Part shown: positions 43,100 to 53,853 of the stretch, piece by piece
Layout: each line of letters opens with the position of its first letter
Numbering within the stretch: position 1 is the first letter of the stretch
Source: Stenogyne calaminthoides
Taxonomy: Eukaryota; Streptophyta; Magnoliopsida; Lamiales; Lamiaceae
Reading direction: 5' to 3'
DNA length: 64,000 nt
NCBI GenBank assembly: GCA_037126765.1
Contig: JBBCBC010000026.1
Location: 28,939,698-29,003,697 of the forward strand
The notes under the pieces: model-generated
Databases searched by the model: none
Seen by the model: only the letters and a program-made list of their open reading frames with translations
Told to the model about the DNA's origin: nothing
Translations under genes and position numbers: made by a program

Positions 43100-45760
43100 G
43101 CGCAAATTTAGCATATATATGTGAAAATATTATAAACATGAATACAAATTTTAACGAAATGTTTATCACTCACCCCACATTTGTTGGCCAAAAAATGAGA
43201 TAATCGCTCCCGGTTTGATTCAAAGATATGATTAACTAACACATCCATGGTCTGCCCATCTATCACCCAATATGCAAGACACCCAGGGGGAGACGAAGGA
43301 ATACATTCCACTTGCTCGGACATCTCTCGGAGAGATATACCTCACCCAAATATCTTTAACCAATATATATCGCTAATTAATATTTAAAAAAAAAATTAAA
43401 CTATCTGAGAAAGTGAATATTGAGAATTAGTAAACACATACCGAGGTAAAGGGCTATGGTGGTTGCACTCAACCACTTTCGTCATTCAAGACTTCCGCAC
43501 ATGTTCCTCGTTGGCGAATTCTTGGAAAGTATTACGATGAAAGTGAGCAAGCATGGGAGCTGTGGCGTTCTCGAAAAGCATTAGATGATACCATCCGGTG
43601 CACCCTAGATATGCACATAATCATCGTGATCTAAGTCTCCGTCATGGGATAACCAAGTCCGAGCCTTGATGGAGTCCTCGTTCTCTCCGACCATTTGTCT
43701 ACGACACCCCCGATTTCTCTTTAGCCTTTTGTGGTGATTTCTTAGAGGCATTTGTGGTGTCGGGCAGATTCTACAATTAATTTACAATATTATTTAGAAC
43801 CACAAATAAGATAATGAACTTTAATAACATATATTTTACCCTCATGGTCTTAGAGACCAAGTTGTTCGGCCATTCGATGAAGTGCGGACCGTTGTTCCGA
43901 TTGTGGTTGCTTCATCGATTGGTTTTGCACCATTGAATCCTCTTGTCCGATTACATGTACATCGAGTGTGACCCTCACGAAACCGGGAGTGATGGGATGA
44001 CCATGAATCATTCCATGGGGCGTACAACGTTCTGTGGCCACCAACCGTCGGGATCCTCCAAATAAAAAAAGCAAGCAAAAGGTCGTTGGTACATTTGAAT
44101 AAGATATTTAGTTAGAAAATTTTAATACATTAGTCTTTAATTAAAACAAATGTGAGACATGCATATCGATACACGAGAGAAGTTTTGAAGTGCCTCAATA
44201 AAGTCGTCCCTAGGGTTTTTGAAAACATAGCATTAAGAACACTATGTTCAAACTTGCTCCACTTTCGGCGACATTCATTGGCTCGTTATTTTCTCGGACC
44301 TCAAATGTTCCACATCTTTAGACAACTTGGCAACTGTTCGTTAGTATACCCACCATATTCATGGCTTGAAGACCGGTGTCATTGCTAACGATGTCTTAAA
44401 TCACGCCATATCCGACACTCCGTGGCGGCGGGATGCTCTGGCGACCTATAGCCGGCCCAAACAGATCATCGGGGCCGATAATGCGGATGTCGTTGGCGTC
44501 ATGGTGCGAGATAGACGCTCACGAATCACAAAAAAACAAAAGATTATTATTTAATTATTTATTTATAAATAATAGTTTGTAATTGAAAGATAAATTAATG
44601 GATAGATTACCACTTTACCCGATGATGATTTTACGTGCCTTTGGGATCATGAATATTCCAAAATCTCGACCCTTTTTCGCTAGTCCGAAATAAGTTAAAG
44701 CGGGTAACAATAAACTCACTCTCTCCAAACTTTTCTTCTTTCTTCTTTTCTACGATAGTGATGAGCGTGTCCTTTATTAGATATATTAAAAGTGAATATA
44801 TAAAAAAATTAAAAGTTAGGATTTTGATCTCACCATATTTTCTCTTATTAAGTGCATAACCTTTGTTCGATCCACGATATCGCGCCTCCATCGACTTGGC
44901 TTGATTGCGATTTTTATTACTTCGATTCTACGGTATAATAGAAATATGATAAACTTTAAAAAACTTAGGGCATTAGAAATTGAGGAAATGACATTGATCA
45001 ATTTTGCCGAAATCATCCTCCATAGCTACGCTCACAAACTCCTCCCAAGATGGAGCCACCATAGGGGCTATTCGATATCTTGGGAAATGACTACCGAGTA
45101 AATTCTTGGTCATTACTCAAACTTGCGATAATATTTACTTCTTCTTTGTGTGGTCAAGACCTCTCGAATGTAGTCTATCGATATAACATAACAATTTAGT
45201 AATTTAAGGGTCATACTACAACTTTCAATAAATATATAATTAACATACCGTAAGTTCGTCCCATAATCTTTCCTTCAAAGGAATCAGTTTGGGGCTACGC
45301 CGATTCTTGGTTGGCAAAGACGATAGGGATCACGCTCCGATTGCGGCTCAATGTAGAAGGACAACGACTTCTCTCTTTTTCCTATTATGCATCCAAACTC
45401 ATTGAGCGATAAGCGCAATAACATAGTATTTAATTAGGTTCAACGATCAATCAATATATTTATTGATTTCAAACTATTCAATTGTAATAAAATTACTCGA
45501 AGTGTTTTTCCCCTCATACGGGCTCTCTTAATAGATGACATGGTGACTATACCCCGAGTGCGCTTCTCCCCGGAGCTGCTAGTGGTAGTGGGAGCATCAG
45601 TGTCACACTCTCTCAAGTCATCAGGATGATGTCGATCATATGCACCATGATCATATGCGTCATGATCTCCATCAGAATATCCATCATCATCTCCATCATC
45701 TCCGGGATATGGCAAACAAGACATGATCCTGTAAAGCAGAAGAAACAACATTTAATAAAC
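43100..45760 (-). pseudogene. CACTA-associated gene remnants
   Basis: Several short minus-strand exon-like pieces. 45,750-45,480: Asp-rich start (GDDGDDDGYSDGDHDAYDH), then EKRTRGIVTMSSIKRARMRG. 45,000-44,860: VDRTKVMHLIRENMV. 44,891-44,640: MEARYRGSNKGYALNKRKYG..., TLITIVEKKKEEKFGES. 43,560-43,320 and 43,323-43,110: non-descript. The order (acidic/basic N-terminus, then a VEKKKEE-like tail) resembles plant 'Ptta/En/Spm' proteins, but frames are broken throughout. No gene product is expected. Confidence 0.4.
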
Positions 45761-46019
45761 AAAAAACAAACAATATTCAAAACTATGCTTAAATCCTCAC
45801 ACAAGCATATTATCAAACACCTTGAGTGCATCAATTGTTCATATCTAAATTAGCATAAAAAATCAAGCCAAGCCACACAATATGTATTCATCTCTAACAA
45901 GTTGTTCATCTCTAACACTAACAACATTAATCCTAATAAGTTAACACTAATTTATGTTTAAATCCTCACACAAGCATATTATCAAACACCTTGAGTGCAT
46001 CAAACACCAATATATATAC

Positions 46020-46165
46020 AACAATATATATACACCAATACATACAACATGATATATATACACCAATATACATGATATACACCAATATACATGATATACA
46101 TATATACACCAATATACATACACCATACATACAATTAAACAAAGCCACTAACAACAATTAAACAA

Positions 46166-46224
<59 letters not shown>

Positions 46225-46445
46225 AATTAACAATATATAAACCAAGCATCAATTGTTCATCTAACAACAATTAATCTTAACAAATTAGCTAATTAATCAA
46301 ACCAAACACAATTATATAAACATTTAATCCTAATATATATATACATACTAACATATATATACATATACACAATATTAATTCAATATATATATATATATAC
46401 TAACATATATATACATACATATATATATATATATATATAGAAAAG
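46020..46445. repeat. ATATAC/(TA)n simple-sequence cluster
   Basis: Repeated ACACCAATATATAC units (46,010-46,130), a long (AT)n at about 46,172-46,220, and further TATATACATA runs to 46,440. Confidence 0.8.
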
Positions 46446-46924
46446 TAAAATTACCTATGGAAGGAGAAAGCTAGGCGGCGGCGGCGGTAGGGGAGCTTGG
46501 CAACAAAGCGACGGGCGGGCGGGGGGAGGAGGACGCGGCGGATGGTTCGATTTGGGGGAGAGGGAGGAGGAGGCTAGGGCTTCTGGTTCGCGATTTGGAG
46601 CTAATGGGAAGGCGACGACGGTGGTGGAAGAGGAGAACGAACGGCGGAGTTCGATTTAGGGTAGAGGAAGGAGGCCGGGCTTCGATATCAGCTGGTTTAA
46701 TTCACTATTTGGGGAAATTTTCCTTTGGTTCGCGATTTGGGTGTATATATATTAATTATCTGACCTCTTGGACAATTTGTTCGAACCATTTGTCAAACTA
46801 TCTTGGATGTTAGAGTTCAAAACCATTTGTCTAAAACATTGCACAACGGTTCTAAACTGCTTTCTAAGTGTTGAACCGTTGTCTATTTTTTATTTTTTTT
46901 TTTTTAATTAAATGTGTAGTAGTG

Positions 46925-47585
46925 TATAATTCATTTGATGGATACTTTACATTTTTAATATAATTGGACAAGTTTAACATAATACTATACTAGTGGACGT
47001 TTTAAGAAATTTTGAGAATGCATACAATCTCACTCACCTTATATATGATTATTGTAGGAAATAAAAATAAGTATAATCTTACAATATAAGAATGAAATAA
47101 AATAAATGACCTGGACTGCACCTAGCTCCATTAAATTAGCTTAGGTGCAACTTCACCAAAATGTGTTTTAATCCCAGAAATAGACGCTTTCCGAAAGTAT
47201 CTTTTATCATATCGCCCACTTTTTCCCATTCAGGAAAAGTGAAAATTGGATGGCTGATAAAAATTCTGAAAGTGGGCATTAATATCTTCTTTAATTAACA
47301 TAGGCCATGAAAAAGCATATTTCACTCCTATTTCCATTTTGTTTGCACTGGGTGTTCTATTTCAGTCACATCCTTATACTTATTTCATTTTGTAAAACTT
47401 TAATTCTAATATAGTTAAGTGAAAATACAACCAAAACTAAGTCGTATAGACCTGGAAGTATGCAGACCTAACTCAAAATAAAATAAATAAGACAAAGACC
47501 TATGTGCACCAGTTATATGGTTAATTGGTGAAATTTCAACTCAATTTTGACCAATATTTGATTTGTCCACATGAAATATGCACAT
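46925..47585. other. AT-rich spacer upstream of the MADS gene
   Basis: No gene or bounded element recognised. Confidence 0.4.
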
Positions 47586-47770
47586 AATGTACTGACCACT
47601 GAGCTCCTCATTTGAGTGGGAGACCGAGGTTTGATTCCCTCTGGGAGCGAATTCGGAGTTATAGGAGTTATAAGGTGGATTGATGATTTCGTGGAGTTTT
47701 TGAATGCTTGGTGTACTTATATATAACTTATAACAACTAACAACTAACTCTGCCTGATAAAAAAAAAATA
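47586..47770 (+). mobile_element. SINE, plus strand, poly(A)-tailed
   Basis: tRNA-like head with box B GGTTTGATTCC (47,629-47,639), body GGAGTTATAAGGTGG...TGGAGTTTTTGAATGCTTGG, tail AACAACTAACAACTAACTC then A-run. The same body is present in reverse at 55,628-55,800, which defines the family. Confidence 0.75.
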
Positions 47771-47816
47771 TATATATACATATAAAAAAAATGCTAGTTT
47801 AAAGTCTGAATTTATT

Positions 47817-48127
47817 ATACCCCTCCATCTCATACTCCTATTCAAATGCTATTTTGTACTCAATTGCTGCTTTTAAAAATAGCAATAAAGTAACTTTGCT
47901 ATTTACAAGTAAGTTTGCATCTCAATAATTAAATATCTAATGCGCTCAAAAAAAAAAATAAAAATACATATCATATCATTAAAGCATCTCTTGTTTTTTT
48001 TCTTTTTTTTCTTAAGTGGACTGAAATCTCTTAACCAAAAACCAATTTATCCCTCAAATACTAATAAAAAACTTACATGAAAACATGCAGTAAAGTAGCA
48101 AACACGTTTGTTATGGAGAGAGTAGTA
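47817..48127. mobile_element. MITE-like element in the MADS gene upstream region
   Basis: CCCCTCCATCTCATAC at the left and GTTATGGAGAGAGTAG at the right form a short degenerate inverted repeat, in the style of the CTCCCTCCGTCC Stowaway family. Confidence 0.4.
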
Positions 48128-48365
48128 CCTTTTCAATGTTCAACTAATATTTTTCACCATATTATCCGATACTTTTCATCACATTATGAACTGATATTTT
48201 TACTGCCCGTTTTTTCCTATTATTCCCCAAAAAAATATATATAAAAGAGCAGTGTGGCTGAAATTTCTTAGTCAAAAATTGCAGAGCACTTCATAAAAAG
48301 ATAAAGAATAGTAAGAATATATAAATGAAAAATGGGAGATTAATTAGAAATTTCCATTTTGAAGC

Positions 48366-48373
48366 TATAAATA
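48366..48373 (+). promoter_or_regulatory. TATA box of the PLENA-like gene
   Basis: TATAAATA, 316 bp before the ATG and 143 bp before the 5'UTR intron donor. The transcription start is probably near 48,400. Confidence 0.6.
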
Positions 48374-48515
48374 CGTACCTCCTGAAACAAACCCTATTCC
48401 ATTTTGTGCAACTCTCCTCTCACAACTATAATTAGAATAGTGTGAATTTACACAAGGTTAAAAACCATTCTTGTTTCACTTCTCTTTCTTTCACAACCCC
48501 ACCCCCTATCACAAG

Positions 48516-48663
48516 GTTAGAGTATAAAGATAATGAAAACATTTTCAACCCTTTTGTCAAGAAAAATTCCTTGCTTAGCTTATTTCGGTTATATGCTGCT
48601 AAAATTGAATACTATAATTAACTTTCCTGTATTTGTGATCCAAATTTGTTTTGCTTGTTTCAG
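48516..48663 (+). other. 5'UTR intron of the PLENA-like gene
   Basis: Donor CACAAG|GTTAGA, acceptor TTGTTTCAG, 148 bp, ending 18 bp before the ATG. A leader intron is usual in AGAMOUS-clade genes. An alternative donor CACAAG|GTTAAA lies at 48,457, and a second acceptor-like TATAG at 48,670. Confidence 0.6.
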
Positions 48664-48681
48664 CTTATAGTATAATTTGTG

Positions 48682-51600
48682 ATGGAGTTAATTCCTAATC
48701 AAGAATCGGAGGAGTCACCAAATTCTTCATTGAGGAGAAATGGGAGGGGCAAAATCCAGATCAAGAGGATCGAAAACACGACGAATCGACAAGTGACTTT
48801 CTGCAAACGCAGGAATGGGCTTCTTAAGAAGGCTTATGAGTTGTCGGTGTTGTGTGATGCAGAAGTTGCCCTTGTTGTGTTTTCCAACCGCGGGAGGCTT
48901 TACGAATATGCCAATAACAGGTTAGATCTTTGTTAATTTAATTCATTTTTATGTTTGTAGTTGGAAAAGCTTAGAGCTTTAATTTGTGATCTTGCTTAAG
49001 ATTGGAGCTTTTGTAAGTGATATTCTTGCTTTGTGTATGTGTTTTTGTGTGTGAAAAAGATTGAAGCTTTCATTTGTGAAGATTTGAACTTTGTGTGTGT
49101 GTTCTTTTGTGTAAAGATTAGAACTTTCTGTTGTGATCTTGCCTTGTGTGTGTGTGAAAAGATTGGAACTTTCATTAATTTGTGTTTTTGTGTGTAAAGA
49201 TTACAACTTTTTGTTGTGATCTTGCCTTGTGTGTGTGTGAAAAGATTAATACTTTCATTAATTTGTGTTCTTGCTTTGTACGTGTGTGCTTTTTTTTGTG
49301 TGTTTTTCTTTAGTTTTCTGTGTGGATTTAATCATATACGTCTAGATCTGCTGTAATTGATGATGGATTTTTTTTTTCCAGAAGAATTAGTAGCAATTAG
49401 GGGTTAAAAAATCTATATATGTGAAATCGTGATATCTCTTGCGTGTGATTTCCTCTCTCTCTCACACACACACCAGCTAGGCCAAGAAACTAAAAGAAAA
49501 TTCATGTTTGATACATTTCTTTTTCTTCATTAATCAAAGATGCATTATTTAACATTTTTAACCTAAAATAAATCAGTTCGATTTTCAAGACTTCAAGAGG
49601 GCATACCTACAAACATATCTAGGTTTCATCTTTAACAAGTTACCTCTCATTAATTATATAATAAGACCATTCCCAACATTAATTAAAGCATCAATGTACA
49701 CACTTGTACTTTAATTAGGGTTTAATGCTCATTTTTTTCATTTTCAATTAATGATATATAGTCAAAAATTCCTAATTCTTCCATAATACCAAAAACTTCC
49801 TAATTATCTCTATATATGCCCCTACAAAGAACTAACTCGAATCAAAATGATAGATTAAAAAGAGAGAAATAAAAATGATAGTAAGACAAATCATAATGTT
49901 GCAGAAACATGGACAGCTTCACTGCTACACTCAACACTAGATATAGTTTTTACACACATATGTGCCTATAGATATATACATACATATTTTTAATATAAAA
50001 TGGATGATTGTCTGAATGGGGAAGACCAATTTGGGGATTTTGAATAAATCGAGGTGGGGTGGGTGTGGGTAATAACATTGTTCATGGGATTTTGGAGTGT
50101 AACCGGTGACACGTGGCGGGATCCGATTGCGAAGATTCTGTAGCCAATCATATCATGGGATCTGGTACTGACGTGGCAGGGGAGAGCCAATGGGTGCGTC
50201 GACGAAATTAAGGTTGCTTACTGAAAGCATGCATGTGTTTTCAGTGATTATGCATTTAAAGGGTATCTTTTGTTTTCTGGGGTTATTTAAAGGCTGGGAA
50301 CATTTTTTCACTTGAAGGGATACCCTATTAAAGGCATCGTCAAGTCTGAAATTGCAGCATACCTATTCTGTGTTTATTTTCTTTACAACTTTTACTTTGA
50401 TTGATCGTGAGTGGAAAGAATTATTAAGTACCAAGCTTTTGTCAATAACTTTAATTTATTTACTAAGTTTATTTTCTTGTATATGAATATTGGAGAACTT
50501 TAATCAACGGCGATATATTAAGATTAATATTTTAAGTTAAGATATTTATACTACGTACATTAGTTTGGAGATAATGATCGATCATTGACTGTACGTATCC
50601 TAATTGAGTTGGTATGCTGTGAAACTTGTTCACCGTGAAATTGATTTTTTTATAGACATACTCTTTAGTAATATAAGTCACACCCTTCACTTTTATAAGT
50701 AATACTCTTTATAGTAAAACATCACATCCTTTACATTAAAAAGTCACACTCTTTAATAATATAAGTCACACTCCTTAATCAGTTTCTTAGTAAAACTTAT
50801 TCACACTATACTTTGTCATCCTAATTAGCATTTTTATACTCCTTTCGTTTCAAAATAATAGTCCTCTTTTTCTTTTTTTGATCGGATTTGTCTCAAAATA
50901 TAGTCTTACTCCTTTTTGGAAGGGTGTAAATTATTCAAAATGATCATATTTAATGTACATTGAAATTAAATATTGTTGATTTTATAATTTTATAGGTAAA
51001 TTCATAATTTCAAACACAACAAGTGATGATTTATTGATATATGTGAAAAATGAAATGAGACTATTATTTTGGGACGGAGAGTAATATATTTTGTCAAATC
51101 CAAATTTCTTTATGCATTTAATTCACTCTGCATTTTAAATGTTAAGAGTGGTTTTTTTTTTTTTTGCCCCTTATTTTAAAGAGGGTAGGAAGCACTATAG
51201 ATAAATTATGTCCTACCCTGCACCTCGCCCTTTTAAAGATAATAAAATACTGAACCCTTTAATTCGTATGCCTTCAAAAATATCTAAATGGAGGTATTAT
51301 ATGATAGAATTTTAGTTTAAAAATAAGCAAACCCTTAAAATGGAATTAGCCTTAGAGTATAATTATTAAAAAAAGAATATATATTTATTTTATTTACTTA
51401 TAATTTGACTATTTGCAGTGTTAAGGCAACAATTGAAAGGTACAAGAAAGCATGTTCAGGTGCCTCCAACACTATGTCCACATCTGAAGCTAACACCCAA
51501 GTAAGTTACATATAATTTCTTATATTTATTAGTTGCATATAATTTGTTATCTTTATTATTATAAATTATTTGTATCCTCCTGTTTTGAAATTAATTAACC

Positions 51601-53853
51601 TAATTATTTATCCAAGGAATATTACGGAGAGTTAATTAAAGAAGTTTAATTTCCGTAATCTCTTTATCATTCTTGATCATCTTTACATGTACATTGACAT
51701 TTTTTTGTACTATATCAGTTCTATCAGCAAGAAGCTGCGAAGCTTCGCAGACAAATTAGGGAGATTCAAACTTCAAACAGGTTACAAATTCCCATCTCAT
51801 GTTATAAATTTAATTACAACCTCAATAAATTCATCTCTCACATATATAACTAATCTTAAATTTTAATGTCACTTTTTTAAAGACAACTTCTTGGAGAGGG
51901 TGTTAGCAGCATGTCCTTGAAGGATCTCAGGTCAATGGAAAGTAGAGTTGAGAGAGCCATCGGCCGTATTCGATCCAAGAAAGTAAGTAAATTATTTAAT
52001 TGTGTAAATTTTCGTCCTTTAAAGTTTACCAATTCTGATTTAAATCCGCTAACTTTCTCAAATTTGAAAATAATCCCTTATGAACACCAGATTCAACTTT
52101 CTCGTCCTTCTATCGACCAAAACATGCTAACAGATTCAACATTTTCGTCCTTTTAACCTGCTAAAAGGATGACGAGAACATTTAATGAATATAAATATAG
52201 AAAAAATATATCAACAGAAGAAAATAAAGGAGGGGGATTGTATAGATTTAAGATTTTATTTACTAGCTTATTTAATTTGATATGATTAGATTTGTAGATA
52301 TCAGTAGATCTGATTTCTTTTTGCACAAGTAGAGAAGCCCATGGGCTTTAAGGTTTTTTAGAGTCTTATTTAATACAGTAGAATTATTATGAAGAATGAA
52401 AATACACTTTTTTGCTGACGACTAGAATAGCTTAAGATAAATTCTTGAGGGTATGTTTGTTTCGGGATTCACCCGGATGGACTTAGGACTTTGAAAACCA
52501 CGTCCCATTATAGTTTTAGATTTAAAATTAAACTTCAAAATCTTCTCCTATAAAGTACACCTACACCCCTATTTTTCACAAAATTCAATACAATTACATC
52601 ACTACTTTTCACAGTTCTCAACACAATATAATAATATCATATCAATTATTATTAAACATTGATTTGACATAAAATAAAATCTCACCCTATCAAAATCTCA
52701 AAACGAACACATATTTTTTATTATTTACCAAGACTTTCAAATCCATTGGATATTGAAGTCATGACTTCCCCGCACACCTAAAACCCGAAACAAACATACC
52801 CTGAGTTACTAGGATACCTCGGGATAGAGGTTTCATCAAATGATGAAAATGTTGAATTTGATAAACTAAATGGACCGATTTCAAAGTAGAGAAAGTTAGT
52901 AGCCTAAAATCAAAATTGATGCAGTTTAAGGGATAAAAATTATATACACACACTATACATAATTTTTAGTTTCAAACTTACATTGTTGAAATAAATTTAT
53001 GCAGAATGAGCTGTTGTTTGCTGAAATAGAGGTGATGCAGAAAAGGGTTAGTACTAGTACTTTTCATCTCACTCCCTCTCTCTTTCTCTGAGTAGTCACA
53101 CAAGACATTGATGTTTCATTAAAATGGTGACTTAATTTGATGTGTAGCAGGAGGTAGAACTGCACAATGCTAACATGTATCTACGGGCCAAGGTCAATTT
53201 ACACCTCATCAACCATCTTTTCAATTCTGTCACAAAGACACACGTACGTACGACGTTATCTTATAGATATAAACTCTGTTTTCGTGCAATATGTTTGAAG
53301 CAGATAGGCGAAAACGAGAGAGCACAGCAGCAGCAAATGAGCTTGATTCATAGTGCAGGATCAGAGTACCAGCAGCAGCAGCATAGTATGAGTTCACAAA
53401 CTTATGATGTTCGGAATTTCCTCCCGGTCAACCTTCTAGAACCTGCAGATGATCACTACTCTTGCCAGGACCAAACTCCCCTCCAACTAGTGTAACATCT
53501 TCATCTCTCTTTAATTTATATATATATTTATTATTATTACATTAATATTATAGATTAATTTTCACATTTTTTATAATATCATAACATATACATAATAGTT
53601 GTTATTAAGGGTTAAATTTTGTTTTTAGCTATTTTTCCATATGAGAATAACATTAATGGGATAGTATTGGTTACACATTAGCTTAAAATTAATTAATGAC
53701 TTGATTTAGTTACACATTAGGTTAAAATTGTGTACCTAAATGCTTAATTAACTATAGATGGGAGGATTTAATTAATTAAATTTGTTCAAAGAATTAATTA
53801 ATTATTTCTGAAGTTGTTTCATATCATTGGTTCCTACACTTTTCTGCAGCTAA
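48682..53853 (+). CDS. PLE-like: AGAMOUS-clade MIKC MADS-box transcription factor, PLENA/SHATTERPROOF-like, 252-253 aa
   Basis: Coding exons: 48,682-48,920, 51,419-51,500, 51,719-51,780, 51,883-51,982, 53,005-53,046, 53,151-53,192 (or from 53,148), 53,304-53,491 and 53,850-53,853. Middle exon lengths 82/62/100/42/42 are the MIKC pattern. The ATG at 48,682 gives MELIPNQESEE, a 20-residue N-extension. Then come the MADS domain (about 21-77: GRGKIQIKRIENTTNRQVTF...EVALVVFSNRGRLYEY), I region, K domain (about 95-170: FYQQEAAKLRRQIREIQ, LGEGVSSMSLKDLRSME, NELLFAEIEVMQKRE), and a C-terminus with both AG motifs (YDVRNFLPVNLLEP; DQTPLQLV). The GEGVS and DVRNFLP wording is closest to Antirrhinum PLENA as remembered, so I favour the PLE/SHP lineage over AG/FARINELLI. 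Expected role: nuclear C-function factor binding CArG boxes with SEPALLATA partners, for stamen, carpel and fruit identity. Confidence 0.92.
49020..49310. repeat. Imperfect tandem repeats near the start of the large intron
   Basis: About five copies of 'TTGTGTGTGTGTGAAAAGATT(G/A)..ACTTTC(A/T)TTTGTG(A/T)T', unit about 50-65 bp, at 49,030-49,280. Confidence 0.7.
50628..50818. repeat. Dispersed repeat in the MADS intron
   Basis: Contains three TAAGTCACACT/TAAAACATCACAT-like units and ends CAGTTTCTTAGTAAAACTTATTC. Homologous to about 16,900-17,010. Confidence 0.6.
50839..51081. mobile_element. Stowaway-like MITE in the MADS intron
   Basis: TA|CTCCTTTCGTTTCAAAATAATAG ... CTATTATTTTGGGACGGAGAG|TA, inverted ends with TA flanks, about 243 bp. 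Confidence 0.75.
52449..52801. mobile_element. Harbinger/Tourist-like MITE in MADS intron 4
   Basis: GGGTATGTTTGTTTCGGG at the left and its inverse CCCGAAACAAACATACCC at the right form an 18-bp perfect TIR, flanked by TGA on both sides (52,446-52,448 and 52,802-52,804). 353 bp. A relative lies at 58,156-58,512. Confidence 0.85.
53145..53150 (+). promoter_or_regulatory. Tandem NAGNAG splice acceptor (TAGCAG) before coding exon 6
   Basis: Exon 5 ends after a complete codon (AAA AGG|GTTAGT). Using TAG keeps an extra CAG codon and inserts Gln (KRQEVELHN). Using CAG gives the usual KREVELHN. Both are in frame. Confidence 0.85.
53492..53849 (+). other. Intron 8, inside the last codon of the PLENA-like gene
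   Basis: Donor CTAGT|GTAACA, acceptor TTTCTGCAG|CTAA. Spliced, the last codon is GT|C (Val) followed by TAA. Unspliced, it is GTG (Val) followed by TAA. The protein is the same either way. I recall AGAMOUS-clade genes having an intron at this point, which favours real splicing. 358 bp. Confidence 0.6.

Larger units (their letters stand above)
41808..46924 (-). mobile_element. Decayed CACTA (En/Spm-type) transposon, boundaries approximate
   Basis: The right end is clear: ATGTGTAGTAGTG at 46,912-46,924. The left end is degenerate (ATCCTACAAAAATAC near 41,808). Both ends carry subterminal GACAACGGTT/AACCGTTGTC and TTGGACAATTTGT motifs, including a long hairpin at 42,010-42,110. The interior contains minus-strand coding remnants and a GC-rich leader at 46,450-46,720. 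The assignment rests on termini and subterminal repeats. No intact transposase is present. Confidence 0.6.
48921..51418 (+). promoter_or_regulatory. Large first coding intron with candidate regulatory island
   Basis: 2,498 bp at the position where AGAMOUS-clade genes carry their major regulatory intron. In Antirrhinum PLENA, insertions in this intron cause ectopic expression. A GC-richer island at about 50,020-50,345 holds CCAATCA (50,144-50,150), CCAATGG (50,187-50,193, fits LFY CCANTGG), a G-box CACGTG (50,110-50,115), and ACGTGGC(A/G)GG twice (50,111 and 50,171). The first 400 bp contain repeated TGTGTGTGAAAAGATT units. Two MITE-like insertions occupy 50,628-51,081. Confidence 0.65.
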
